Shown here: positions 51,827 to 63,095 of the stretch, piece after piece
Position numbering within the stretch: the first letter of the stretch is position 1
How the letters are laid out: each line of letters begins with the position of its first letter
Source of the DNA: Varroa destructor
Taxonomy: Eukaryota > Arthropoda > Arachnida > Mesostigmata > Varroidae
Reading direction: 5' to 3'
Assembly (NCBI RefSeq): GCF_002443255.2
Contig: NW_019211454.1
Coordinates: forward strand, 26,419,344 to 26,483,343
DNA length: 64,000 nucleotides
Notes under the pieces: generated by a model
What the model was told of the DNA's origin: nothing
Database searches by the model: none
The model's input: only the letters and a program-made list of their open reading frames with translations
Program-made: the position numbers and the translations under genes

Positions 51827-54789
51827 CTGCTTTCCTTCACCTTTATGTAGATTTAATAGCAAAATAACAAGTTCAAGTCATCCAGCCGACCACACCGAAT
51901 TGCCTTATTCAGGTTATCGATAATGAACAATCCATCGTAAAATAGAAAGACAACAATGCTTCTCTTGGGAACTTCTGCTCCCAAAGAATCGTGCCCACTT
52001 CAACTAGGCGTCTTATCACCAGATTTATGTAACAGATGAAAAGGGTAACGTCAACTTTTACCAACGCGTGTATGTATCACATTCGCAAATCCAATGGCAG
52101 CGAAAGGTCTTCAGTTTGTACTGTCCCTTTAAAAAATATTCTATTTATATAAATTGATCGAGAATGTTTTCACAGACAGGTTTTAATCACGTGTATAAAT
52201 TCAGGTACTGAAGATGATTTTCTCAGAGAAAGCCAACAGTTTGTCCAATGTAAACACATGGTCCTGTTTTTGTGGTCGAATTGTCGTCTGTCAACCTGTA
52301 CTTTTCCCCATAAATAGATCGACTACAACATTCAAGGAAAATATGCTCCATTGAGAACAACTAAGTTCTATTCACGCATGATTTATATGACTATAGGTAA
52401 ATCAATTAGTCGTGTTACAAATAATTAAATATTACACGTAAATAGGCTCTACCCAGCGACAAGATCAATGGTATCAGAAAAAAAGGAGATGGCCAAATGT
52501 TTTTCACAAGAACATAAATAAACTCTAAATACCAAACAACTTTACTAGATATATCCATACCCTTCTCAAAAACCTCTGGCGGAAAAGCCAATTCAAGCTT
52601 TAAGAGACACATAGGCAAAAAAATGCATATATACAAGTTTGTTAACCTTTTTTGTGTATGGGCAATACTAAGGCACGTCACGACCCAAAGACCGTTGCAG
52701 GGAAAATTGATCCGTCCTGTGTTCAGAAACAAGGCTAAAACATATTTCAGATTTGAATCTTTTATCTTTTGTTCAGAGAACAGACATTGCGGCGGATTAA
52801 CGACATACATTCAATTGAGACGTTTCTCAAAGCCTGTTTAACTGCGTGGGGCCCAGTTGGGTAGACCAAGGAAGAGTGCAAACTAACAAAGATAGACCCA
52901 GGCAAGACCCAAGTCGCCGCAGCATTTCAATGAAGATAAAGCAAAGGCTCAGCAGTTTCATACGAAGCACTTATTGTCTATTGTTGATCTGTTAACGCTA
53001 CAGTACGAACTCGCCTTCTCTGTTAAATCAGCATACGTTTTGAATATCTTTAAAATATATATTTATTTTATGAGTGTGCGAACGGGAAAAATTTAAAGCT
53101 TACCTATTATTATTTTTTTTTTGTTTCAAGTTAAATTAACTATCAAACATCGCTTCGCCTACGTTTCCTAATCCAACTAAAGTTCTTTGTGAGTATTGAT
53201 GTGATGAGCAAATGACTGAGTAGTTTATTGCTTAGGAGTCTCTCCTTAGATCATGTAATGATAGGTCCATATCACGAATTCAACCGGGCTGACTTTAAAT
53301 ATTCGTGCATATGAGTTGGTAAATTTTATCGAAGAACCCTAATGTGAGTAGCTGCCATCGCGATGCTTACGTCCAGTGGAAAAGCCATACGTACATTGTA
53401 ACCACGAAGCGTTTGGTAGTCACTATTACCCTTATAGTGTTAATAGCCATTACATAGTAAGTGGGAAACGCTTACCAATATAAAGCCGTGTGTCCAGATT
53501 AATGATACGTGATTAAAGAAATTTCTGCACATTACTGCGTGTTATTACGTATTTATTATGTCTAATTACGCGAATGGCCGCATTATTTTAGTAAAAAGTA
53601 CGGCTTAACGTAAACTACCGTTGGTTACTGCTTAACTAATTATATAGTACATAGCGACGTCTTTTTCTCAGATAATAGATACGCTTCGCAGATGACGAAA
53701 AAAAAAAACATTAAATTTATTCTCCTATAAGAAACAATAAGAACCTGACAAGACACTGGTCTGCCAAGGAGCCAGGTCGCCTGACAAACTGGTGAGTTAT
53801 ACGGGCTAATGCGCCTTCCTTATTATCTATCTACACAGATTCACCCTTAGTTAAAAACAAGCATCATGTTAAAAGCTCCTGTGTTATGCGTGCATCGCGC
53901 ATAGGGATAGCGTGCCATTAACAGGATTCAAATACGCGGGTTTAGCACATATTATGGGTAATGCTATGATCCGGCGTTATAATTGCAATGTGTTATGTGA
54001 TGCTCCTACATGATAACGTGAAATAGATTGCGCCATAGTTTTCAAAGCAAAGTAAACAAGCTCAAAAACAATACGTTACATCGCATGAAGCGTGCTATTG
54101 TCCTTTACATATACATTATTTAACGCTAACAACAAACTCTGTTGAACAGCTGAAACTTCTGCTAGCGTTTGGCTCATTCAAGTCATAAATCGATAACAGC
54201 ACTGGCAAGCAAAAGCAAGCTTGCTCCTATGCAGCTAGGCCCTGGCGCTGCTAGGAAGACACTGCAAGCAGTTTTAAACAGGTTTGTTGTAGATGATAAT
54301 CATATAAAAACGGTACGTTTTCTACTATCAGAGCAAAAGTTAATCACGCCTGTAAAAGCGTCAATTTGATGACGTGAAATTTCCTGTTGGCCATAAGATT
54401 GAAAGCGATTAGCAGAAATGAAGCAGGAGCACAACTTTCCTTTAAACCGCATAACTGGTCATAGTTATAAAGGTCTGGCCAAGCTTTAACCAGTATTCGA
54501 TGCTGTTCTTTAGCCAAAACTTTACCATACTCTGATAGGTATCTAAATGATACCTGAATCAAGCGCTAATCCAATCGACATCCCAAAGTCACATGTATGC
54601 AATAAAAGAAAAATATGTAGTACAGATACATGTAGCTATGGGTAAAAAAATTCGGTCTTTTTAAGCGAAACGGAGTCAGCAGAACATGCTGAATGCCAAT
54701 AGAGCCCGCATAAAATACACCTAATTTGATTGATTTTGAAAAAAATCGCAAATTTGGTTATCGCACTCGTTTCACAAGTCGTAAATGTT

Positions 54790-54809
54790 TATATATATAT
54801 ATATATATA
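54790..54809. repeat. (AT)n microsatellite
   Basis: A perfect AT run of about 20 bp. Confidence 0.95.
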
Positions 54810-55751
54810 CATAATTTTTTTTATCACACTCTCGTATTTTCCATGCAGTATTTATAGAGCCTATAGTCGGCCGGCCACAGACTTACAATCCAACAAATTC
54901 TCTAAGAGCATCTCTCTACCGCAAAGTCACTAACTGACATAGGTGGAAAACCTTTATCCCGCCTAATATAGGCCAACTTAACTAATCCGGCCAATAAGTA
55001 ATCTCAACAGCCATCACTCATGGCCAAAACAGTGTAGATATTAACATCCTAGATTCTGAATAATAATAACGTCTTATCATGGACCTGACATGTAGTCCTT
55101 GAATAAGTAATTCTCATCAAGTCAGTTATAGTTTTCCCCTTAGCAGGAGTTTTATCGGATCGTATGTTTACAGTCGATAAACTATTAGGGAAATGAAAAT
55201 GGCTCCTTTTATTCCATTAATTTTTTTAAGGCCAACCCACAGATCTAATGTTTATCTCCTCCATCCCGAAGAACGTTAGCGAAATTATATTTCTAAGATA
55301 ACATTAATAAAGTTCTTGACGGCAAGACATTAGCTAAGTTAAGAGTTCTATGTACATTTCCATATTTGCAAATTAAAGTACATATAACTTGTGCAATAAT
55401 GCGAACGGGTATAGGAAACCAGAACGTTTCTTCGTACTGTTTCAAAAGGCCTTAAGTAGTATTTTCTATGAATCTTTTCATCAAAGTATGATCTACTCTT
55501 TGATGTTTCCGGAGGTTTCGGCTATTTTTCCAAGATGTCTTATGAACAAACTTCACTGGGTTCAACCAAAGCTTGTAATTAATTATAGAAGCCTATATAT
55601 ATGTTGACCAGCTATTACTAACGTCGATGTTGATAACGCCTCAGATTGGGTTTGTACTTGTGGTGCATACTTGAATATTTATTTTAGTAGAAATTCACTG
55701 GTTGTTAGGACACAAGCCCAACAGTAAGCTCGTATCGATTATGTATATATA

Positions 55752-55851
55752 NNNNNNNNNNNNNNNNNNNNNNNNNNNNNNNNNNNNNNNNNNNNNNNNN
55801 NNNNNNNNNNNNNNNNNNNNNNNNNNNNNNNNNNNNNNNNNNNNNNNNNNN
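55752..55851. other. 100-N scaffold gap
   Basis: Exactly 100 N, flanked by TATATATA on the left and ATACA on the right. The round length indicates a scaffolding placeholder of unknown true size, probably a collapsed AT microsatellite. Confidence 0.98.
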
Positions 55852-57621
55852 ATACAAACATAGGGAATAATCATGGAGCTGCATAGGGGGCGCCTGAATA
55901 CGAAAAACAACATGACGCCGCTGTATACGTACGGGTCCTGTGGGAATAGGTAACGCAGAAGGACATACTAGACTGGTAGATCAGAACGGATGTGCCTGCT
56001 TTCTGAAGCATCTTTGCAGCACACAGTAATCGCCCCATCGTCCCAGTCGTGTCATCTACTTAAATGCTGTATTTGTATGGCAATTTTTTTGTTTTCGACA
56101 TGCTAAACATAGTGAAATTTTTTCCGAGAAACTCATGGAGCCCAAACTACTTCTGTTATGCGAAAAATGCTTCTGAGAAAAGCGAGACAAAGATCTTCTC
56201 GTCGTTATCCCTGTATTGGTCCTGAAATATTAATGTTGAATGTCAAACATCAATCACTGTGGTAGCATGCTTATCAGTTTTTTCGCACCCTCTATAATTT
56301 GAATTCCGTTCAAACTTTGTTCGTATCGGATGCAGTATCACACTTCTCCAGGATAGATTGCTTTAGATTTTATTAAGCCTATTTAGTCATCTGGTAATTA
56401 AACGACTTGATTATTTTTTTTTGATAATTTGTAGGCCAAATTAAATAAAGCAATTAAGTGTTATTAATGTACGAAATTTAAACGGGATAACTAGAATTAT
56501 AAGGAGAATGATCTTTGACCAGACCATTAAACCGAACTCATTTGGTGGATATTGTGCGACAACGGGTTTAACAGCGTGATAAAAGCGTTCTATGGAACAG
56601 CTTTGTAGAGGTTTAAATTTTTAAAGCCGCATCTTTCATTAGTTATTTGTAAAGTATTTAATGCGGCCCATGTGTCGTAGAGAACGTAATACATCTAGTT
56701 CGTAAGGGAGTCTCTTCTATAGCGAAACGGAGCGAGGCGAGATTATTCGGTAGGACAGACCTGGTTAATACAACTGTTTCAATCTTATGGCACAGGGCCT
56801 TAAGAGTTTAACGCGATAATGACACTCTGCAGACGACCGGCAGGTCTTATATCATTTTTCTTCTGCTTCAGCCCAGCGTCTAGAAACGTACTACCGTGGG
56901 GGGTATAAGGCAGCCTAACATTTTCGCGATAATTAGCGTACACATTTAATTTAGATGGCTGAGGCCATTGTATGATAATTCAAATATGATATCGTGTAAT
57001 TTTATCATTACTAAATGTCGCTTTACAGACAACTCACCACTCATGATTTTTATAAGTTTTCAGACATAAAACTCAGTTGGACAAATATAGTGGCCACCAA
57101 TCAGGATAGAAGCGCTTATCCTATTTCTATTAAGGAAATCTTATTTTAGTTTTTCTATAACGGTGTAACTTAATTTTAAAGTAATCGCTATATTGTCAGA
57201 CTCAGGAATGCTATCGGTGCTAGAATAATACCCTAGGAAGGACCCAATACTTGGCATTAGAGTAGCAGGTGAACATCGCTCCAACCCAAAAGCTTTTGTA
57301 CGTACAACAAAATGGTATAATCGATTTTTCTACTACGTTCGAACCCTACGATGCACCATCCGGGTTTTTTGTTTAAGGCACCTAATTATTTCATAACATT
57401 TACTTGCCATTGATGATAGATATTCAGCAACACGATTTGTATATAAATATGGATATAAATTAATAACAATAGAATGCGTTCATTCACAGGCAGCCTGAAT
57501 AACAATATTTCGAAGTTCAATACATGCCTCGTTCAGGATCATAAAGGTGGGTCTCTGTATATAATTTGTGATGGAAGCCAAAAATGGCAAAAACGATGAT
57601 GTTATTACAGTTTTTCTGGTT

Positions 57622-58376
57622 TTACTTTTGACATACTTCCGTATTGACAGATTCGCTCTTTATTTCAGTGGAGTTTTGCCTGCACCTTCTGAGGCACCAA
57701 TAAAAGGCGTCGGCGGCTGGAAGTCCAAAACGAGATTTCAGATCGTCAATGGGTGGCGGGGTTTCGGCAAGAAAATTATCTGTCTGATTTTTTGCAGTTC
57801 TGTTTTTTTTCTGGGAAACCCCTCTAGTTTCATATTCCATATTAACCGCTACGGGCCTCACTTCCAAATGAGATGAGTGGAACGCTATAGCGAAGGATAA
57901 ATGGTTTAAGGTTCTACTCGGTCACGACGCAGTCAGGGCTTTTTTTATATTTTTGTGTAATGTAATAATTAAAATTATAAATGTAATGTAATAATTTAAA
58001 ATAGCCATCCATTGCGATGCTGCTTCCAAAACTCGACAATCCTAGTAGCCAGGTTGACCGTTAATTCCTATTTAGTTACCGCCATGTGAAATCTAGCCAG
58101 GGCCTGCTATACCTAAAATCTGCTAGAACGGCTAATGACTACGTCTTCAATGTAGAAGATTAGTGTAGACTCAGTCATCAGCGTAAATTTCGACTAGGTT
58201 TTTTTGGCCTTAAAATCTAACAAGAAAGTTCTTAACTAGAATTAGGTAATTGAAGAAAAGTGAGATTGTCACCTCCGACCAGGCCCGTTGCCTGGCACAA
58301 GGGAGGTGGCTCTTCCGCCCCATCATCTTTGCTTACCTTGTTCTGCTGTAAGACAGCAGCCGACAAGATGAGCCAT
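57622..58376 (-). CDS. Candidate minus-strand gene, divergent from the peptidase (unidentified)
   Basis: Not recognised. Two readings are possible. (1) Spliced: ATG at 58376, 13 codons ending at 58337 on a strong donor (CAAG then GTAAGC), then an exon 57779-57686 after a CAG acceptor. Phase 1 matches on both sides, and the junction reads TAEQ-D-NFLAETPPP with a further DDLKSRFGLP stretch; more exons would lie at lower coordinates. (2) A single-exon ORF using the same frame, with an ATG near 57840 and stop at 57622, about 72 residues, hydrophilic. Codon use looks protein-like (many GNN codons, few TTA). Against it: the acceptor is pyrimidine-poor, the + strand also has a 102-codon open frame here, and I could not extend the spliced model. 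Confidence 0.3.
57956..58003. repeat. 26-bp imperfect tandem duplication
   Basis: A unit beginning TGTAATGTAATAATT occurs twice in direct repeat (57956-57981 and 57982-58003). The second copy has one extra T and is cut short. It lies between the candidate minus-strand exons. Confidence 0.8.
58270..58308. repeat. GC-rich nested inverted repeat (hairpin)
   Basis: Outer stem CACCTCC (58270-58276) pairs with GGAGGTG (58302-58308). Inner stem CCAGGC (58279-58284) pairs with GCCTGG (58290-58295) around a 5-nt loop. An internal loop of 2/6 nt separates the stems. It stands out in AT-rich surroundings and would lie in intron 1 of the candidate minus-strand gene. Confidence 0.7.
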
Positions 58377-58554
58377 TCTATGATATCTATATCAAAAACT
58401 CTATATTGCTTTTTGCAAAAGAAACAAATGCTCAAGGTTTAAGAAAGGTTTTTCCTCATCTTGAATAGCCCCCTTATTGGGATGAGCGTTTTATTTTAAT
58501 AAAAGTAAGTAAGAAAAGTAAACTAAACTTTGAAATAACTACATAACTATCCTC

Positions 58555-58562
58555 TATAAAAG
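58555..58562 (+). promoter_or_regulatory. TATA box of the M13 peptidase gene
   Basis: TATAAAAG lies 97 nt upstream of the chosen ATG. A pyrimidine-rich stretch followed by a TCGACACT-like initiator is found about 20-30 nt downstream (58572-58585), giving a predicted 5' UTR of about 65-70 nt. Spacing and consensus fit a focused RNA polymerase II promoter. The start site itself is inferred. Confidence 0.5.
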
Positions 58563-58587
58563 ACTCGCTTTCTCCTTCGACACTGCA

Positions 58588-58655
58588 ATGTTTTGTCTAA
58601 GTTTTACTGTGCCATTAATATGACCCAAAGGTGAATGGAGTGGAAATCAAAATGA
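58588..58655 (+). promoter_or_regulatory. Three short upstream ORFs in the peptidase leader
   Basis: If transcription starts near 58580, the leader has three upstream ATGs: 58588-58623 (11 residues plus stop), 58620-58634 (4 residues plus stop) and 58635-58655 (6 residues plus stop). The last one overlaps the real ATG at 58652. Such an arrangement commonly lowers initiation at the main start. Whether they lie in the mRNA depends on the unproved start site. Confidence 0.4.
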
Positions 58656-61600
58656 GTAAACAACGAGGTCGTGGACGCCGCTACAGTCGTCTCGTCCACG
58701 AACAGAAACGAACCCTCGAGCAATTAGGCCCAAGACACAGCATATTAAATTCTACTTGCTGTTGGTTCTGTATATTCCTTATAGGGGCGCTGATTCTCGG
58801 AATAATCTATCATGTAACGAATATAAAGTACTTTAAAACGAAAGAAAAGACTGCTAAGCTTGGAGGTGGGTTTTGAGGTGTTTTATAGTGTATGTATGTA
58901 ATTCCCAAACAGGGCATGAAAAAAGGACAAGTCGAAAATTATGGGGGAAGCGGACCTCCACGTTTATAATATTTATTGGACGAGCTTTGAATTTTGACTT
59001 CTAACCACTCATATGCTTCAATGGCCTGTAGCAAATGTTAGACTGGTTTTGATCAATACTCAAATATTTAAGCAAGAACCAGAAACACTAAATACACCTA
59101 AGCCAGATGTAATCAATTCTCTAGTAGCTCGTTTCAAACCCAGAAAGTTAAGTGCCCTATGTCAAAATGCAATAATGGTAAGATCGAAGCATATCAACCC
59201 AAACCAATGTAGATGTTGATATTTCCACTAGTATAGTTAATTGACTGTTCCTGTCTGGTTATTAATAAAAATAACGTTTTGTTCAACAGTGAGCTTATCT
59301 GCGTTACGTCAACCCACTCAGGAAAACCGTTCACATTCAGTTTGTGACACCCAGGTTTGTCACCACATTGCCGTAGCTTTAAATCAGACACTCAACAGGG
59401 ATGTCAATCCATGTGAAGATTTCTACGGGTTTGTTTGCGACGGCTGGAGAAAACGTCACCCGCCTGACGAGAACAACATTAAGATCAGCCCATTTTCTAT
59501 GCTGGCATCCAAAATTGCCACTGTAATGAAACGAGCATTTTACGGTTCAGGCGAAAATTGGAGCAAGCAAAATCTCCAACAAATTCTGACAAGTAGTAAC
59601 TCAAATTCGTCGCTCGGGCCTTCGGCTCAGGTTGCTGTGTTTCATCATGTTTGTCAGTCAAGCATGAAGGATAGCGAAGAAATAAAGTCAAGAAGGTATC
59701 TTCGTCGATTGCTTGGTCAAGTAGGCCTTACAACGCTGCTTAGCACGGACGAGGTGAGCAAGTACGACGACGAGTTCCTTCCCACTTCGGCAATAGAAAC
59801 TATGGTTGCCTTATCTTTAACATGGGGCATTCCTTCCTTGTTAATGGTTTATCCGATGGCTGATCCAACAGCTACCTATCAAAATATCCTTGTGATCAGC
59901 TGTTCTGATCGGCAGGATAAGAACAGCTTGCGACAAGCAAAACCTTTTATTGCTGAAACTTTTGATAGTCATTCTGAGCCAATTGCCCGAGCTATTCCTG
60001 ATTTCACTGCAAAACTGCTGCAAAATTCGCGTCGGGAAGTGAGTAAGATGGCTCGACTGGTCAAAATAGTTGGGGAAATGCTAAGCATTGTGATTGAAGA
60101 CGGACGTCCACGTGAAGAGATTAATGCAATCGCCGAAGAAATCGTGATGGCGTCTCTTATCCTAGACGATGCACGGAATGAAACCAATTCGCTACTTGAA
60201 AAACTTTCAAACACACCGAAACGGGTTAAATTTAGGGATATTCATTATATGACTGGAAATGATCCTGTCAACCTACTAGCTACAATTAACAAATATGTTT
60301 CCGAACATAATCACCTAACGCTCACCGATTACGATGATGTGATCGTTGATTCGCCGCGATCTTTAGCACTACTTTTTACACTCCTGAGAAATAAGAAAAC
60401 AGAGAGCATTATCAAAAATTACATTGCGTACTCAGTTATTGGCATTTTGGCGCCATTTGTCGGCCGTGATGCTCGGCGACGCAGTACCGCATTGGCCGAG
60501 GTTCTGGGAAGCACAGCGCCAAGGTACTACATTGATCGATGGTGTGACATGCAAGCACAGGAGTTCCTCCCTCTTTCCTACGGTTCCGTTTTCGTACGAG
60601 AAATGGTCGACATTGACATTAAAGCACATGCGCAACTGGTTGTAGACTACGTAAAAGTCGCGTTTGTTGAGGTAATTTTTTTTTAATCTTTCCACCTATT
60701 ATCTGATTTCACATAGCATAAGTGAGAATTCTTTTATCCCCCATGTGTTACCCCCATTACCGTAGATTCCTAGCTTCCGTTCAATTCACTAATCAACCGT
60801 TAGATAAGGTACATAGCTATTTACGTTGATTGCTAGCTATGGTGCTGCTGATGATGGGCCTCATCCATCTTAGGACAAGATCTTTTTTTCGCGGCCTAGC
60901 TAGAGTATTCTATTCCTTTGCCGTCTCTTGCATCATTTGTCCCTCTCACTGACGTAGGCGATGCGCGAGAATGCCTGGATGGACCGATCAACGCAACTTC
61001 GAGCCATGGCGAAATTAAGTGCAATGACAGCGCACGTTGGTTTCCCCGACTGGTTTGAGGATAAAATGGAACAGTTTGTCGAGGCGCCTGACCTAAGGCC
61101 CGGAAATTTATTTATTGAGGCGGTCCTTGACATTAAACAACACAAGGTTACGATAGCGTTGCGTGACTTTCGTAAGCTTAATGTGCGGGACGTCAACTCG
61201 TGGAACTTTAGCCCAGCTTCATTGAACGCTTTTTATGAACATGCTCGCAACTCAATTACAATTCCTGCGGCCGTTCTGTTGTTTCCATTTTTTACTAAAG
61301 GAGCGCCTGCCGCATTTAATTATGGATCACTGGGATCAATCGTTGGACACGAGGTAGGCAAGTTCATTTTGCCTTGCACCTCTATCATAATAAGCCTATT
61401 CAGTACGAATGTCAAATGTTTAAGTAGATAAGCGACTTGCAAACATCAATTTAGTTCCATGTAATCGCTGATATAATACATAACTACACAGCAATCATGC
61501 CGGCTAGTTGGAACCTGAGTATATTCGTTTGTGGCACAGACAGATTTAGTTCTTTCAAAATGCATATATAACACTTATATTAACTATTCCTGACACGCTT

Positions 61601-62816
61601 ACAGATTAGCCATGGATTTGATACAATCGGAAGTAATTTTGACGAACAAGGCAACTTCATTGGATGGTGGAGTGGACGAACGAAGAAGAAATTTGATGAA
61701 CGTAATTTCTGCTTCGTTAAGCAATATGAAGAACTGCAGAATGAGATTCTAGGGGGTGTACACGAAAGCGGGATCCAAAAGCAACAATCCGTAAATTCCA
61801 AACAATCCAGGGGACAACGGACGTTGCCTGAAAACCTTGCGGATAATGCCGGACTTCGACAGGCGTTCCGTGCTTATAAATACTATACACGGGATCAACC
61901 CGTCGATGTTGTGCTTCCCGGGCTTGAGTTTACATCCGATCAACTCTTCTTTATAGGTAATTCTCAAACTACATAGATGTCATAGGTATAAGATGCACCA
62001 ATGCAGAAGTCGATGAAAGGGGCAACTGAAAGCGTGCTCGCTTTTCGATATAGCATGTATCAGACATTTCTATTACGTTGTGTTTCCGGGTTATTGAAAG
62101 CATTCGACAGACAACATGCGAGCGTCATAGGGATCGCATGTTAGATTGACAAATTGTCGCTATAGATGTTATCATTTCAAGTTTGACTTTAAACTGTTTT
62201 TTTTGCAAGAGCTGAAACTTCTCGGCACCGAGTGATCTGCTAAATCCCATTGTGCGACCCCTTTATTCAAGAGCAAAGACAGTGGCTTAAAGTGGTTAGC
62301 GTGATGCTTACTACTCTGGCAGGCCGGATTCTATGTCGCGAGTTGAAAAAAAAAATCGGAAATTGGGTTCCTCACACCCAGGTAATTAAATTATGTCAAA
62401 TGAGCATCACAGATGGCAAAGCAAACTTATTGTGAAAACGATAAATCTATAGGTGCTTCTATAGCGTTTCACTGTTTCTCACAAATTCCCCCGAATGTCA
62501 TGCGGACTGCACGTCCGCACGTGTTTGAGTTCACGCTTGGCGGCACCTTCAACTATCCATTAGCGCTATTTACATAACTGATGATTTATATCTCCTACAT
62601 GAATTTTCCATTTTCGTTTATGCCACAGGAAATGCATACAAATGGTGTGCAAACATTGAAGCACGCACTGGAGAACTAATGTCATTGAAAGATGCACACG
62701 CAACGGAACGTCTGCGCTGTAATGCCGCCACTATGAACATTGCGACATTTCAGGAGACTTTTTCTTGTCCTGCAGGCTCAACTATGGCTCCTGATAAAAG
62801 ATGCGTCACTTGGTAG
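58652..62816 (+). CDS. Neprilysin-like M13 zinc metallopeptidase, five exons, type II membrane protein
   Basis: Cell-surface zinc endopeptidase of the neprilysin/ECE family (M13), expected to cleave small extracellular peptides. Exons: 58652-58865, 59290-60671, 60958-61353, 61605-61956, 62629-62816 (TAG), giving 843 residues; human neprilysin has about 750. Basic cytoplasmic tail (1-30), one membrane helix (about 35-55), then the M13 N-domain with Cys89 and Cys94 and the NPCEDFYGFVCDGW block. Catalytic domain: LNAFY (Asn622), zinc motif HEISH (His663, Glu664, His667), ENLAD (third ligand Glu740, Asp744), His805 and Arg811, and a C-terminal CVTW ending. All residues expected for catalysis are present. 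Exon 1 ends in phase 1 and joins directly to 59290, so the open frame at about 59013-59177 is intronic. An intron falls inside the zinc motif, between HE and ISH. There are about 14 extra residues between HEISH and ENLAD compared with human. ATG 58652 was chosen because the frame upstream offers only GTG and the context is AAAATG. Introns 1 (424 bp) and 4 (672 bp) hold nothing I can support. Confidence 0.96.
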
Positions 62817-62863
62817 TACGTTAGACGGAATACAAGTGTAGCATGTGTATGCAGGCGCCGATA

Positions 62864-62940
62864 CGATTCCAGATACGAATAGTGCCCATAAAGACAACCG
62901 CGTATCGAGGGCCTTTATTCGAGACACTAACGGGAATATA
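62864..62940 (+). CDS. Candidate exon just downstream of the peptidase, unidentified
   Basis: Between a TGTATGCAG acceptor and a TATGTAAGC donor, a phase-1 frame reads polar protein-like sequence (ADTIPDTNSAHKD at the start, RDTNGN near the end). It lies about 50 nt after the peptidase stop, so it may be 3' UTR, an alternative exon or chance. Confidence 0.12.
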
Positions 62941-63089
62941 CTATGTAAGCTCATTCTTGATCCGGCTCAGTCAGATTTCTCCAAGGTTTGTTATTAATTG
63001 CCTCGAATCATATTAGCAGCGGACTTTCCATGTCATCATCAGGATATAGCTCAAGAATTAACGTCCCGCATTATTACCATATTTCAACA

Positions 63090-63095
63090 AATAAA
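63090..63095 (+). terminator. Candidate poly(A) signal for the M13 peptidase gene
   Basis: The first AATAAA after the peptidase stop codon lies about 275 nt downstream. It is consistent with a short 3' UTR but is supported by position and hexamer only. Confidence 0.3.

Larger units (their letters stand above)
51132..57621. other. No firmly supported gene; includes trinucleotide and AT repeats and the N gap
   Basis: Open frames up to 131 codons occur (52415-52810 -) without recognisable domains. A minus-strand frame at 55871-56059, next to the gap, begins with a sequence resembling a PRPP-binding loop but is not otherwise supported. Confidence 0.5.

Noticed and set aside
57320..57360. GTTCGAACCC-like string suggesting a tRNA T-arm
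   Set aside because: No A-box or cloverleaf can be folded upstream.
59013..59177. Open frame ending at a GTAAGA donor, considered as a second exon of the peptidase
   Set aside because: Its phase does not fit exon 59290 (it ends in phase 0, and phase 1 is needed), whereas exon 1 ending at 58865 joins 59290 directly and in frame.
62413..62580. 55-residue ATG ORF inside peptidase intron 4
   Set aside because: Exons 4 and 5 join in frame without it, and a nested gene has no further support.
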